Shown here: one piece after another, positions 1-8,301 of the stretch
Layout of the letters: every line of letters starts with the position of its first letter
How positions within the stretch are numbered: the stretch's first letter is position 1
NCBI GenBank assembly: GCA_002449955.1
Contig: DJYD01000024.1
Location: 1-38,366, forward strand
Direction: 5' to 3'
Length of the DNA: 38,366 bases
Source of the DNA: Lachnospiraceae bacterium UBA6987
GTDB taxonomy: Bacteria; Bacillota; Clostridia; Lachnospirales; Lachnospiraceae
Translations under genes and position numbers: made by a program
The notes under the pieces: generated by a model
Told to the model about the DNA's origin: nothing
The model's input: only the letters and a program-made list of their open reading frames with translations
The model's database searches: none

Positions 1-1495
1 CAAGGATGCCGGCAAGATCGCGGGTCTTGAAGTCAAGCGTATTATCAACGAACCGACCGCGGCAGCTCTTGCTTACGGCCTGGACAATGAAAAAGAACAG
101 AAGATCATGGTGTACGACCTTGGCGGCGGTACCTTCGATGTGTCCATCATCGATATCGGTGACGGCGTCATCGAGGTCCTTTCCACGAACGGCGACACGA
201 TGCTCGGCGGCGATGACTTCGACAATAAGGTCATTAACTGGATGATCCAGGAATTCAAGCGCCAGGAAGGCGTGGACCTCTCCGGCGACAAGATGGCCAT
301 GCAGCGTCTGAAAGAAGCGGCTGAAAAGGCCAAGAAGGAACTGTCTTCCGCAACCACGACCAATATCAACCTGCCCTTCATTACGGCAACTGCGGATGGC
401 CCGAAGCATCTGGATATGAACCTTTCCAGAGCAAAATTTGATGAACTGACCCGCGAACTGGTTGACAGAACGGCTGTTCCGGTGCAGAATGCACTTCGTG
501 ATGCTGGCCTTACCGCTGCGGATATCAGCAAGGTTCTGTTAGTCGGCGGCTCCACCCGTATTCCTGCTGTTCAGGAAAAGGTCAAACAGCTGACCGGCAA
601 GGAACCGAACAAGAGCCTGAATCCCGATGAATGCGTCGCCATCGGCGCCTCCATCCAGGGCGGCAAGCTGGCCGGCGATGCCGGTGCGGGCGACATCCTG
701 CTGCTTGACGTAACGCCGCTGTCCCTGAGCATTGAGACGCTTGGCGGTGTTGCCACCAGACTGATTGAAAGAAATACCACTATCCCGACCAAGAAGAGCC
801 AGGTGTTCTCCACCGCCGCCGATAACCAGACCGCTGTGGATATCAACGTTCTGCAGGGCGAGCGTCAGTTTGCCCGCGACAACAAGAGCCTCGGCCAGTT
901 CCGTCTGGACGGTATCCCGCCCGCACGCCGCGGCGTTCCGCAGATCGAAGTCACCTTCGATATTGATGCGAACGGCATCGTAAACGTCTCCGCCAAGGAC
1001 CTCGGCACCGGCAAGGAACAGCACATCACGATCACCGGCGGCTCCAACATGAGCGAGGCCGATATCGACAAGGCTGTTCGTGAAGCGGCTGAATTTGAGG
1101 CACAGGACAAGCGCCGCAAGGAAGGCATCGATGCCCGCAACGATGCGGATTCGATCATCTTCCAGACCGAGCAGGCCATGAAGGACGTCGGCGACAAGAT
1201 CGATCCTTCCAGCAAGAGCGCGGTGGAAGCGGATATCGCCTCTCTGAAGCAGACGCTGGAAGAAACCAAGGACAGCGATTCCCTGACAGACAGCCAGATC
1301 GATGCCCTGAAGAATGGCCGCGAACGCCTGATGAACAGTGCGCAGCAGCTTTTTGCCAAGGTCTACGAACAGGCTCAGGGCGGCTCTCAGGCAGGCCCCG
1401 GACCGCAGGGCGGACAGTACCAGGCAGGTCCTGACATGAACAGCACCGGTCACGGCGATGACGATGTTCAGGATGCGGATTTTAAGGAGATCTGA
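1..1495 (+). CDS. dnaK: Hsp70 chaperone DnaK (5' end missing)
   Basis: This is the ATP-dependent cytoplasmic chaperone that works with DnaJ and GrpE. The reading frame is open from base 2 at the window edge, so the first roughly 150 residues of the nucleotide-binding domain lie outside; 497 residues are visible. The fragment opens with the Hsp70 stretch KDAGKIAGLEVKRIINEPTA. It continues with the phosphate-binding loop DLGGGTFDVS, the adenosine motif VGGSTRIPAVQ and the interdomain linker region LLLDVTPLSLSIETLGG. A beta-sandwich substrate domain, a charged helical lid and a Gly/Gln-rich tail ending in DADFKEI follow. dnaJ lies about 100 bases downstream behind a hairpin, the usual heat-shock order. 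Nothing unusual is seen in the visible part. Confidence 0.97.
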   Translation, partial: KDAGKIAGLEVKRIINEPTAAALAYGLDNEKEQKIMVYDLGGGTFDVSIIDIGDGVIEVLSTNGDTMLGGDDFDNKVINWMIQEFKRQEGVDLSGDKMAMQRLKEAAEKAKKELSSATTTNINLPFITATADGPKHLDMNLSRAKFDELTRELVDRTAVPVQNALRDAGLTAADISKVLLVGGSTRIPAVQEKVKQLTGKEPNKSLNPDECVAIGASIQGGKLAGDAGAGDILLLDVTPLSLSIETLGGVATRLIERNTTIPTKKSQVFSTAADNQTAVDINVLQGERQFARDNKSLGQFRLDGIPPARRGVPQIEVTFDIDANGIVNVSAKDLGTGKEQHITITGGSNMSEADIDKAVREAAEFEAQDKRRKEGIDARNDADSIIFQTEQAMKDVGDKIDPSSKSAVEADIASLKQTLEETKDSDSLTDSQIDALKNGRERLMNSAQQLFAKVYEQAQGGSQAGPGPQGGQYQAGPDMNSTGHGDDDVQDADFKEI

Positions 1496-1528
1496 TCCGT
1501 CTGACGAATCAGATTACACGATAAACAG

Positions 1529-1562
1529 CCCTTGGGGGACGGTTCTGACCGTTCCCCAAAGG
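1529..1562 (+). other. Hairpin between dnaK and dnaJ
   Basis: Two 14-base arms (1529-1542 and 1549-1562) pair with one mismatch and one G-U pair around a six-base loop. No run of T follows, so it is not a classical terminator. It may be a partial terminator or an RNA processing/stability element that lets dnaK mRNA exceed dnaJ mRNA. The structure is seen in the sequence; the role is inference. Confidence 0.55.
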
Positions 1563-1596
1563 CGTGTAAAAAGGACAATAACAAGGAAGAATCTTT

Positions 1597-2754
1597 ATGG
1601 CAGCAAAACGCGATTATTATGAGGTTTTAGGCGTCTCGAAAACCGCAACAGAGGAAGAACTGAAAAAGGCTTATCGCAGCCTGGCGAAAAAGTATCATCC
1701 TGACATGAATCCGGGCGATAAAGATGCTGAAGCTAAATTTAAAGAAGCGTCTGAGGCTTATGCCGTGCTGAGCGACCCGGATAAGCGGGCAAAATATGAT
1801 AAGTTCGGACCGGCAGCCTTTGATGGCTCTGCTGGTGCCGGCGGATTCGAATACAGCAGTGCCGATTACGCCGATATGTTCGGCGACCTCTTCGGCGATT
1901 TGTTCGGAGGCGCCTTTGGCGGTGCGTTTGGCGGATTTGGCGGTTTTGGTTCAAGCCGCAGCGCCAATTCCAATGCGCCCCGCAAGGGTTCGAATGTAAA
2001 AACAACCCTCCGCATCAGCTTCATGGAGGCGATGCAGGGCGTCAAAAAGGATATCGAGATCAATTACAAGGAATCCTGCCCGAACTGCGGCGGAAGCGGC
2101 TGCAAGCCGGGAACCTCTCCGGTGACCTGCTCGGAATGCGGCGGCAAAGGCGTGATTACCCTGACGCAGCGCACCATTTTCGGTATGGCGCAGACACAAC
2201 GCGCCTGCCCGAGCTGCAGCGGCAGCGGCAAGATCATCAAGGACAAATGCAGCAAGTGCTTCGGCACGGGCTATGTCACCCGGAAAAAGACGGTTACGGC
2301 AGATATCCCGGCCGGCATTGATGACGGAGAAGGCATCCGTGTGAGCGGTTATGGCGAGCCCGGAACCAATGGCGGCGAGCGCGGTGATCTGCTGGTGCAG
2401 GTCAGGGTGTCATCCCATCCGGTCTTTGAGCGGGATGGGTACGATATTTATACTTTTGTACCGATCTCCTTTGCACAGGCAGCACTTGGCGATACCCTGC
2501 GCTTGGATACGATCGACGGCCAGGTGGAATATGAGCTTCGTGCCGGTACGCAGCCGGATACCCGGATCCGCCTGAGAGGCAAAGGGGTCCCGGTACCCAG
2601 AAGAAACGAACGGGGAGATCATTATGTGACCTTTACCGTCAGGGTGCCGGATCATCTGAACAAGGAACAGCGAGAAGCCCTTATGGCCTTCGATGCGGCC
2701 GGCGGAGGAACGCTCTCAAAGCCGGAAAAAAAGAAAAAGGGACTGTTTAAATAA
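1597..2754 (+). CDS. dnaJ: Co-chaperone DnaJ (Hsp40)
   Basis: DnaJ delivers clients to DnaK and stimulates its ATPase. The 385-residue protein has the complete class I layout. An N-terminal J domain carries the HPD tripeptide in KKYHPDMNPG. A Gly/Phe-rich region spans about residues 75-125. Four CxxCxGxG zinc-finger repeats follow (CPNCGGSG, CSECGGKG, CPSCSGSG and CSKCFGTG), then the two C-terminal substrate-binding beta domains. Length is normal. The start follows an AAGGAAG-like site. Its stop overlaps the rsmE start (TAATG), so the two are translationally coupled; no prmA gene lies between them, unlike many Clostridia. Confidence 0.97.
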   Translation: MAAKRDYYEVLGVSKTATEEELKKAYRSLAKKYHPDMNPGDKDAEAKFKEASEAYAVLSDPDKRAKYDKFGPAAFDGSAGAGGFEYSSADYADMFGDLFGDLFGGAFGGAFGGFGGFGSSRSANSNAPRKGSNVKTTLRISFMEAMQGVKKDIEINYKESCPNCGGSGCKPGTSPVTCSECGGKGVITLTQRTIFGMAQTQRACPSCSGSGKIIKDKCSKCFGTGYVTRKKTVTADIPAGIDDGEGIRVSGYGEPGTNGGERGDLLVQVRVSSHPVFERDGYDIYTFVPISFAQAALGDTLRLDTIDGQVEYELRAGTQPDTRIRLRGKGVPVPRRNERGDHYVTFTVRVPDHLNKEQREALMAFDAAGGGTLSKPEKKKKGLFK

Positions 2755-3491
2755 TGTATCATTTTTTCGCCCCTTCGGAGAATGCCGATAACGGTGTGAT
2801 CACGATCACCGGCTCCGACGTCAATCATATCATAAATGTGCTCAGGCTGAAAAAAGGCGAGCGAATCGTCGTTGCCGACGGACAGGACCGGGACAGTCTC
2901 TGCGAGATCGCAGAGATGGGCCCCGGTTTCGTGCGCTGTCAGGTGCTACCCGAAACCCTGGCGGAGACCGAGTGCCCGGTGCGTCTTCATCTTTTCCAGG
3001 GCCTTCCGAAGGGCGACAAGATGGAAACGATCATCCAGAAGGCCGTGGAGCTCGGAGCGGCTTCCGTGATCCCGGTCGAAATGAAGCGCTGCGTCATGAA
3101 GCTGGACGAGAAAAAGAAAACGTCCAGGACGGAACGCTGGCAGAGGATCGCGGAAAGCGCTGCAAAGCAGTCGGGCAGGCGCATCATTCCTGCCGTGGAA
3201 CTGCCGCTGACTTTTAAGGCGGCAGTTGAAAAAGCAGCCGGCATGGGGACGATCCTGGTTCCCTACGAAAACGCTGAGAATATTGCAGAGACGAGAAAGC
3301 TGCTGGCTTCTGTTCCGAAAGGCAGCGACTGCGCGATATTCATCGGTCCGGAAGGCGGCTTTGATCCTGCGGAAATCGAGGCGCTCGCCGCTGCAGGCGC
3401 GCATGTGATCACGCTCGGACCGCGGATCCTCAGGACGGAGACCGCGGGAATGGCCATGCTTGCCATGTGCACGCTGATGATGGAGGAATAA
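2754..3491 (+). CDS. rsmE: 16S rRNA (uracil1498-N3)-methyltransferase RsmE
   Basis: RsmE methylates N3 of U1498 in 16S rRNA using S-adenosylmethionine. The 245-residue protein has an N-terminal PUA-like part (VNHIINVLRLKKGERIVVAD) and a C-terminal SPOUT methyltransferase domain. The knot motifs are visible as IGPEGGFDPAEIEA and LGPRILRTETA, both diagnostic of the family. Other family landmarks are LPKGDKMETIIQKAVELG and AKQSGRR. It overlaps the dnaJ stop by one base, and the next gene starts directly after its stop, so it sits in the middle of a tightly coupled chaperone and RNA-modification operon. Confidence 0.95.
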   Translation: MYHFFAPSENADNGVITITGSDVNHIINVLRLKKGERIVVADGQDRDSLCEIAEMGPGFVRCQVLPETLAETECPVRLHLFQGLPKGDKMETIIQKAVELGAASVIPVEMKRCVMKLDEKKKTSRTERWQRIAESAAKQSGRRIIPAVELPLTFKAAVEKAAGMGTILVPYENAENIAETRKLLASVPKGSDCAIFIGPEGGFDPAEIEALAAAGAHVITLGPRILRTETAGMAMLAMCTLMMEE

Positions 3492-4649
3492 ATGGAGATC
3501 TATTTGGATAATTCCGCAACCACGATGGTGGCGCCGGAGGTCCGTGAGGAGATGATGGCCGCGCTCGGCGAAGCCTACGGCAATCCGAGTTCCCTGCACA
3601 AGAAGGGTTCGGATGCCGAACTGATGCTGAAGAAGGCAAAGGAGAGGATCGCGCAGCCCCTGAAAGCGGACGCGCGGGAGATCTATTTCACCTCCGGCGG
3701 GACCGAAGCGAACAATCTGGCGTTGCTCGGCGGTGCGAGGGCGAAAAAGCGGGAAGGAAACCACGTGATCATTTCGGCGGTGGAGCATCCTTCCGTATCG
3801 GCCGCGGCAGATGAGCTTGCCCGGGAAGGCTTTCAGGTCACGCGCCTCGGGACCGATGAGCGGGGCCTTGTTTCACCGGAGGCCTTAAAAGCTGCGCTGA
3901 CGCCTGAGACCGTGCTCGTTTCAGTCATGGCCGTCAACAATGAGGTCGGAGCCAGAGAGCCCTTCGAAGCGTTCGGAAAGCTCATCAAAGACTATAACAG
4001 CCGCATCCTGTTCCACGTCGATGCGGTGCAGGCTTACGGAAAGCTCCGGCTGAACCCGAAGCGGGACGGCATCGACCTGCTCTCGGCCAGCGGTCATAAG
4101 ATCCACGGACCGAAGGGCATCGGCTTTCTCTATATCCGGGACAAGGTCCGCATCGAACCGATTATCTACGGCGGTGAGCAGCAGAAAGGGATCCGCTCCG
4201 GCACGGAGAATATGCCCGGCATCGTGGGGATGGGCAAGGCAGCAGAACTTGCCTATCAGCACTTTGACGAACGAATAAGCGCTTTGTACAGCCTGAAGGA
4301 ATACCTGCAGGAAGGCCTTGAGTCACTTGACTTAGTCAGGGTGAACGGCCCGCGGGAACGGGAGCTTTCGGCGCCCCATATCGTTAGCGCGACCTTCCCC
4401 GGAATCCGGAGCGAAGTTCTGCTGCACGCCCTGGAGGACAGAGGCATTTACGCTTCGGCCGGATCTGCCTGCTCGAGCCACAAAAAAACAGTGAGCCCGA
4501 CCCTGCGCTCGATCGGTCTTTCGGATGAGCTTGCCGGCTCGACCCTTCGCTTTTCCCTCTCGTCCTATTCTTCCCGCGAGGATGCGGACGCCGTGATCAA
4601 GGCGCTAAAAGAGCTGCTTCCGCAGCTCAGACGCTTCGTCAGAAAATAA
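3492..4649 (+). CDS. Cysteine desulfurase (IscS/NifS family), probably the ThiI partner
   Basis: This PLP enzyme removes sulfur from L-cysteine and passes it on as a persulfide. The 385-residue protein shows the aminotransferase class V hallmarks: the N-terminal YLDNSATT, the cofactor region SGGTEANN, His99 in VEHPSV, the Schiff-base Lys203 in SGHKIHGPKG, and the catalytic Cys327 in ASAGSACSSH. The start codon directly abuts the rsmE stop, and GGAGG in the end of rsmE provides its ribosome binding site. thiI follows after 22 bases. By analogy with the nifZ-thiI pair of Bacillus subtilis, the enzyme most likely supplies sulfur for 4-thiouridine in tRNA. No iscU/sufU scaffold gene is adjacent, which argues against a dedicated Fe-S role; that is inference. 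Confidence 0.93.
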   Translation: MEIYLDNSATTMVAPEVREEMMAALGEAYGNPSSLHKKGSDAELMLKKAKERIAQPLKADAREIYFTSGGTEANNLALLGGARAKKREGNHVIISAVEHPSVSAAADELAREGFQVTRLGTDERGLVSPEALKAALTPETVLVSVMAVNNEVGAREPFEAFGKLIKDYNSRILFHVDAVQAYGKLRLNPKRDGIDLLSASGHKIHGPKGIGFLYIRDKVRIEPIIYGGEQQKGIRSGTENMPGIVGMGKAAELAYQHFDERISALYSLKEYLQEGLESLDLVRVNGPRERELSAPHIVSATFPGIRSEVLLHALEDRGIYASAGSACSSHKKTVSPTLRSIGLSDELAGSTLRFSLSSYSSREDADAVIKALKELLPQLRRFVRK

Positions 4650-4671
4650 TCAGAATACAGGAGCCCCTTAT

Positions 4672-5856
4672 ATGGAATATCAGGCTTTTCTTATCAAATA
4701 TGCGGAGATCGGCATCAAAGGCAAGAACCGCTACATCTTCGAAGACAAGCTCGTCAGCCGCGTGAACGCCGCGTTAAAGCGCGTGCCCGGCGACTTTGCC
4801 GTCAGCAAGGCCTCAGGACGCATCTACGCAGTCGCCTCGGAACCCTTCGACCGCGACGAAGCGGAAGCGGAACTGCAGACGGTCTTCGGCGTGAGCGCCA
4901 TCTGTCCGGTCGTCCGAAAGGAAGTCGTTCCGCCGGAAGAACTGCTGGCTGAGGCAGTGAAGTATTTCGGGGAAGCCCATCCCGGCTTTTCCGGCAGCTT
5001 CAAGGTCGTTGCGACAAGAGCGGACAAGCGCTATCCCTGGGATTCTCAGATGATCAATTATAAGGTCGGCGAAGCAATCATTAAGGCGTACCCGGCCGTC
5101 CATGTGGACGTGCATGAGCCGGAGATCGTGCTCCGCATAGAGATACGGGAGAAGATCAACCTGTATTCGGAAACAGTGCCCGGCCCCGGCGGCATGCCGG
5201 TCGGCTCGAGCGGAAAAGCCATGCTCCTTCTTTCCGGCGGCATCGACAGTCCGGTCGCCGGCTGGATGCTCGCCAAACGCGGCGTAACGCTGGAAGCGGT
5301 ATATTTCCACGCGCCGCCTTATACGAGCGAGCGCGCGAAGCAGAAGGTCGTGGAGCTTGCTGAGATCGTTTCCCGCTATGCCGGCCCCATCCGTTTACAT
5401 GTGGTGAATTTCACTGACGTTCAGATGTACATCTATGAACATGCCCCGCACGACGAACTGACGATCATCATGCGGCGCTACATGATGCGGATCGCGGAAG
5501 CCATCGCCGCGCAGAACGGCGCTTCGGCCCTGATCACCGGCGAATCTCTCGGTCAGGTGGCCTCGCAGACGCTGCAGAGCCTCGTCTGCACGAATGAAGT
5601 CTGCACCATGCCGGTATTCCGTCCGCTGATTGCCTTCGACAAGCAGGATATCATCGACCTTGCCGAGAAGATCGGCACCTTCGAAACCTCGATTCTGCCG
5701 TACGAGGACTGCTGCACGATCTTCGTGGCAAAGCACCCCGTGACGAAGCCGAATGCCGGCATCATCAGACGTTCAGAAAGCGGTCTGATCCCGGAGATCG
5801 ACGAGCTTGTCAAAACGGCGGTCGAGACCGAAGAGTGCATCGTGTGCGCGCGCTGA
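4672..5856 (+). CDS. thiI: tRNA 4-thiouridine synthetase ThiI (short form)
   Basis: ThiI adenylates and thiolates U8 of tRNA to give 4-thiouridine. The 394-residue protein has an N-terminal ferredoxin-like region, a THUMP RNA-binding domain (about 60-165) and a PP-loop ATPase domain with SGGIDS at residues 188-193. A conserved cysteine pair lies in PYEDCC. It ends soon after the AANH domain and lacks the C-terminal rhodanese domain of the enterobacterial enzyme, the usual state in Gram-positives. The cysteine desulfurase just upstream is its probable sulfur donor. CAGGAG at 4659-4664 serves as ribosome binding site. A strong hairpin terminator follows the stop. Confidence 0.95.
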   Translation: MEYQAFLIKYAEIGIKGKNRYIFEDKLVSRVNAALKRVPGDFAVSKASGRIYAVASEPFDRDEAEAELQTVFGVSAICPVVRKEVVPPEELLAEAVKYFGEAHPGFSGSFKVVATRADKRYPWDSQMINYKVGEAIIKAYPAVHVDVHEPEIVLRIEIREKINLYSETVPGPGGMPVGSSGKAMLLLSGGIDSPVAGWMLAKRGVTLEAVYFHAPPYTSERAKQKVVELAEIVSRYAGPIRLHVVNFTDVQMYIYEHAPHDELTIIMRRYMMRIAEAIAAQNGASALITGESLGQVASQTLQSLVCTNEVCTMPVFRPLIAFDKQDIIDLAEKIGTFETSILPYEDCCTIFVAKHPVTKPNAGIIRRSESGLIPEIDELVKTAVETEECIVCAR

Positions 5857-5873
5857 CGCGGTTTTGGGCACAA

Positions 5874-5897
5874 AAAAAGAGGCTTTCGCCTCTTTTT
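5874..5897. terminator. Bidirectional terminator between thiI and the HPr-like gene
   Basis: Ten-base arms pair perfectly around a TTTC loop. The arms themselves carry A and T runs on opposite sides, so either strand reads as stem plus U tract. It can end the dnaK-thiI operon and the convergent HPr-like gene. Confidence 0.9.
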
Positions 5898-5901
5898 CAG
5901 A

Positions 5902-6132
5902 TCATACTTCGAACAGCTTCAGGGCCGCAACGACTTCATCCAGGTTGTCTTTGCCGTAGATATCCAGCTCGATGGGGCGGGAAAGATCAAGGCTGAAGAT
6001 GCCGAGGATGGATTTGGCGTCGACGGTATAGCGGCCGGAACGCAGGTCGAAATCATTGTCAAAGGCAGTGATGATCCGGACGAATTCCTTGACGCGGTCA
6101 ATGGAATCCAGTTTGATCATGATCGTATGCAT
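5902..6132 (-). CDS. HPr-like protein lacking the phosphorylatable histidine
   Basis: This 76-residue protein has the length and layout of the PTS phosphocarrier HPr. The best match is the central regulatory-serine segment: VDAKSILGIFSL corresponds to the canonical NLKSIMGVMSLG, placing Ser41 at the HPr Ser46 position. The N-terminal active-site loop that normally reads HARPA is replaced by DRVKE, so the PTS-phosphorylated histidine is absent. It cannot act as an ordinary phosphocarrier. A regulatory role like Crh, through the serine, is possible but inferred. The start is supported by AAAGGAG eight bases upstream, and a promoter lies at 6186-6213. A distant HPr-fold protein of other function is the alternative. 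Confidence 0.8.
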   Translation of the reverse strand: MHTIMIKLDSIDRVKEFVRIITAFDNDFDLRSGRYTVDAKSILGIFSLDLSRPIELDIYGKDNLDEVVAALKLFEV

Positions 6133-6185
6133 AAAAAAACTCCTTTCGATCTATCGAATTGCCGAAGCGATCATTCGTTGATATC

Positions 6186-6213
6186 AGTATAAAACTTTTC
6201 AGATAAAAGTCAA
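6186..6213 (-). promoter_or_regulatory. Sigma-A promoter of the HPr-like gene
   Basis: On the minus strand TTGACT (6213-6208) and TATACT (6191-6186) are spaced by 16 bases, about 55 bases before the start codon. The same stretch lies just upstream of mtaB, so a plus-strand mtaB promoter (TTGATA near 6178, GATAAA at 6202-6207) would overlap it. Confidence 0.7.
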
Positions 6214-6223
6214 GGCGGAAAAC

Positions 6224-7552
6224 ATGGACCAGTCGATCAGAGTAGCCTTCCACAACCTGGGCTGCAAGGTGAACAGTTATGAAACAGAGGCGATGCAGGC
6301 CGAGCTGAAGAAGCGCGGTTATATTGAAGTCCCCTTTGATGAGAAGGCGGACGTATATGTGGTCAATACCTGCACCGTGACCAATATTGCGGACCGGAAA
6401 TCCAGACAGATGCTGCACCGGGCAAAGAGCCTGAACCCGGAAGCCGCCGTCGTCGCAGCCGGCTGCTACGTCCAGGCGGCGGGACGAGACCTACTGGACG
6501 ATGACGCCGTGGACATCATCATCGGCAACGACAGAAAGCACGAGCTGCCGGACCTTATCGAAGCGTGGTTTGAAAGCCGTAAAAAGCAGTCTGCGCTGGA
6601 TGATATCGGAAGGAACAAAAGCTTTGAGGAGATGCCGGCCGAATGCTCAGAACACACCCGCGCTTTCCTGAAGATCGAAGACGGCTGCAATCAGTTCTGC
6701 TCCTACTGTCTGATCCCGTATGTGAGAGGAAGAGTGCGAAGCCGGACGCCGGAGGACGTGCTGAAAGAAGCGGAAAGACTGGCGGAGAAGGGTTATTCCG
6801 AGCTGGTACTGACCGGGATCCACATCAGCTCCTACGGTCTTGATTTTGAAGGCGACGCGGCGCTTAAGGGCGGATACGGCGCGCCGCTCATCGATCTTTT
6901 GCGGAAGCTGGACAAGGTTCCCGGGATCAGGCGCATCCGCCTGGGAAGTCTTGAACCGCGCCTGATCACGCCGGAAAATGCCGCGGCGTTTGCCGGAATC
7001 AAGAGCCTTTGCCCGCATTTCCATTTGTCTCTGCAGAGCGGCTGCAGCAAAACGCTCGCCCGCATGAACAGGAAATATACGGCCGAGGAATTTGCGGAAA
7101 AGGCGGCGCTGCTGCGTGAAGTTTTTGACAGACCGGCCCTGACGACCGACGTCATCGTGGGTTTTCCCGGCGAGACGGAAGAGGAGTTTGCTGAGACCGT
7201 GGCCTTCCTGGAAAAGATCCGCTTTTACCAAACGCATATCTTTAAGTATTCGCGGCGGAAGGGAACGGCAGCGGACCGCATGCCGGGCCAGCTGACCGAA
7301 GCCGAAAAGGCTGCGCGGAGCAGCGTGCTGCAGGAGCTTAACCGCAAAAATAAACTGCTTTATGCGGAATCCTTCCTCGGGGAGACGAAAGAGATCCTGC
7401 TTGAGACCGTAAAGGAAGAAATAGACGGCCCCGTCTGGACCGGCTATACCCCGGAATATCTTCGCGTGAAGGTGAAGATCGAAGACGGCATGCCGGGACG
7501 TTACGTACCGGTGACCGTTGACAAAAGCAGCCTGCTGCTTACGGAGGAATAA
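6224..7552 (+). CDS. mtaB: tRNA N6-threonylcarbamoyladenosine(37) methylthiotransferase MtaB
   Basis: MtaB adds a methylthio group to t6A37 of tRNAs to give ms2t6A. The 442-residue protein has the three-domain methylthiotransferase layout. The N-terminal UPF0004 domain holds one Fe-S cluster on Cys14 (LGCKVNSYE), Cys50 (NTCTVTN) and Cys81 (AAGCYVQ). The radical SAM domain carries CxxxCxxC at Cys155, Cys159 and Cys162 (CNQFCSYC). A C-terminal TRAM-like RNA-binding segment follows. The LGCKVN opening and the YVRGRVRSR stretch point to MtaB rather than MiaB or RimO. The start follows AAGGCGG. A YggS-type gene begins two bases past its stop. Confidence 0.93.
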   Translation: MDQSIRVAFHNLGCKVNSYETEAMQAELKKRGYIEVPFDEKADVYVVNTCTVTNIADRKSRQMLHRAKSLNPEAAVVAAGCYVQAAGRDLLDDDAVDIIIGNDRKHELPDLIEAWFESRKKQSALDDIGRNKSFEEMPAECSEHTRAFLKIEDGCNQFCSYCLIPYVRGRVRSRTPEDVLKEAERLAEKGYSELVLTGIHISSYGLDFEGDAALKGGYGAPLIDLLRKLDKVPGIRRIRLGSLEPRLITPENAAAFAGIKSLCPHFHLSLQSGCSKTLARMNRKYTAEEFAEKAALLREVFDRPALTTDVIVGFPGETEEEFAETVAFLEKIRFYQTHIFKYSRRKGTAADRMPGQLTEAEKAARSSVLQELNRKNKLLYAESFLGETKEILLETVKEEIDGPVWTGYTPEYLRVKVKIEDGMPGRYVPVTVDKSSLLLTEE

Positions 7553-7553
7553 G

Positions 7554-8249
7554 ATGTTTGCCGATCGCTTAAAAACAGTTGAAGAGAAGATAGAAAAGGC
7601 CTGTGAAAAAGCGGGAAGAGACCGCCGGGAAGTTACCCTGATTGCCGTCAGCAAAACGAATCCTGCGGAAGCCGTTCGCGAAGCTTTTGACGCGGGGCAG
7701 CGTGACTTCGGAGAAAACAAGGCGCAGGAGATGGTGGCGAAAAAGGAAGCCTGCCCGGAGGAGATCCGCTGGCATTTCATCGGAAACCTGCAGAAAAACA
7801 AGGTCAAATATGTCGTTGGCAATGCCGTTATGATCCATTCCGTATCCTCCGTTTCCCTGGCGGAGGAGATCGAGAGGATTGCCGCTAAGAAAAGTGTGAT
7901 CGTCCCGGTACTTGCCGAGGTCAATATTGCGGATGAATCAACAAAGCACGGAATCGGCAGGGAGGATGCCATTGCGCTTGTACGCGCCATGGGAGAAATG
8001 CCGCATCTGTCTGTAAAAGGGTTGATGTGCATCGCTCCGCCGGTTGAAGATCCCGAAGAAAACAGGGGATATTTCCGGGCAATGCGGGAGCTGAAAGATG
8101 AGATTAATGCCCTGAATCTGCCGGGTGTAAGCCTTAGTGAACTCTCGATGGGAATGAGCGGTGATTATTCGGTTGCGGTCGAAGAGGGGGCTACCCTGAT
8201 AAGAGTCGGTACTGCTTTGTTCGGAGCGAGGCATTATCCGCAGGATTAA
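7554..8249 (+). CDS. YggS/YlmE family PLP-binding protein (PLP homeostasis)
   Basis: This family binds pyridoxal 5'-phosphate without known catalysis and buffers PLP and amino-acid pools. The protein is 231 residues from the ATG placed one base after the mtaB stop; GGAGG at 7543-7547 lies six bases before it. An earlier in-frame start inside mtaB (7518) is less likely. It is a single alanine-racemase-like TIM barrel. Lys34 in LIAVSKTN is the PLP lysine, and the family motifs FGENKAQEMVAK, WHFIGNLQKNK, LSMGMSGDYSVAVEEGAT and IRVGTALFG are present. Length is typical. It is probably co-transcribed with mtaB. Confidence 0.94.
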   Translation: MFADRLKTVEEKIEKACEKAGRDRREVTLIAVSKTNPAEAVREAFDAGQRDFGENKAQEMVAKKEACPEEIRWHFIGNLQKNKVKYVVGNAVMIHSVSSVSLAEEIERIAAKKSVIVPVLAEVNIADESTKHGIGREDAIALVRAMGEMPHLSVKGLMCIAPPVEDPEENRGYFRAMRELKDEINALNLPGVSLSELSMGMSGDYSVAVEEGATLIRVGTALFGARHYPQD

Positions 8250-8285
8250 GAGAAAATTCCGCTTATCATTAACGAATCAATAAAA

Positions 8286-8301
8286 AAAGTGCTTGCACTT
8301 T
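8286..8301. promoter_or_regulatory. Perfect palindrome overlapping the lrp promoter
   Basis: AAAGTGC-TT-GCACTTT is a 7-2-7 inverted repeat whose centre forms part of the -35 element TTGCAC of the downstream regulator gene. The placement fits an operator for autorepression by the Lrp/AsnC protein. The repeat is seen; its use is inference. Confidence 0.5.

Noticed and set aside
539..1453. A 304-codon minus-strand frame opposite dnaK
   Set aside because: It is a shadow of the highly biased dnaK codons with no ribosome binding site or domain.
1980..2000. GGGTTCGAAT, resembling a tRNA T-loop
   Set aside because: It lies inside dnaJ with no acceptor or anticodon stem around it; no tRNA gene was found in the window.
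6647..8032. A 461-codon open frame on the minus strand across mtaB and the YggS-type gene
   Set aside because: Both plus-strand genes are unmistakable; the antisense translation is low in recognisable motifs and spans two unrelated genes.
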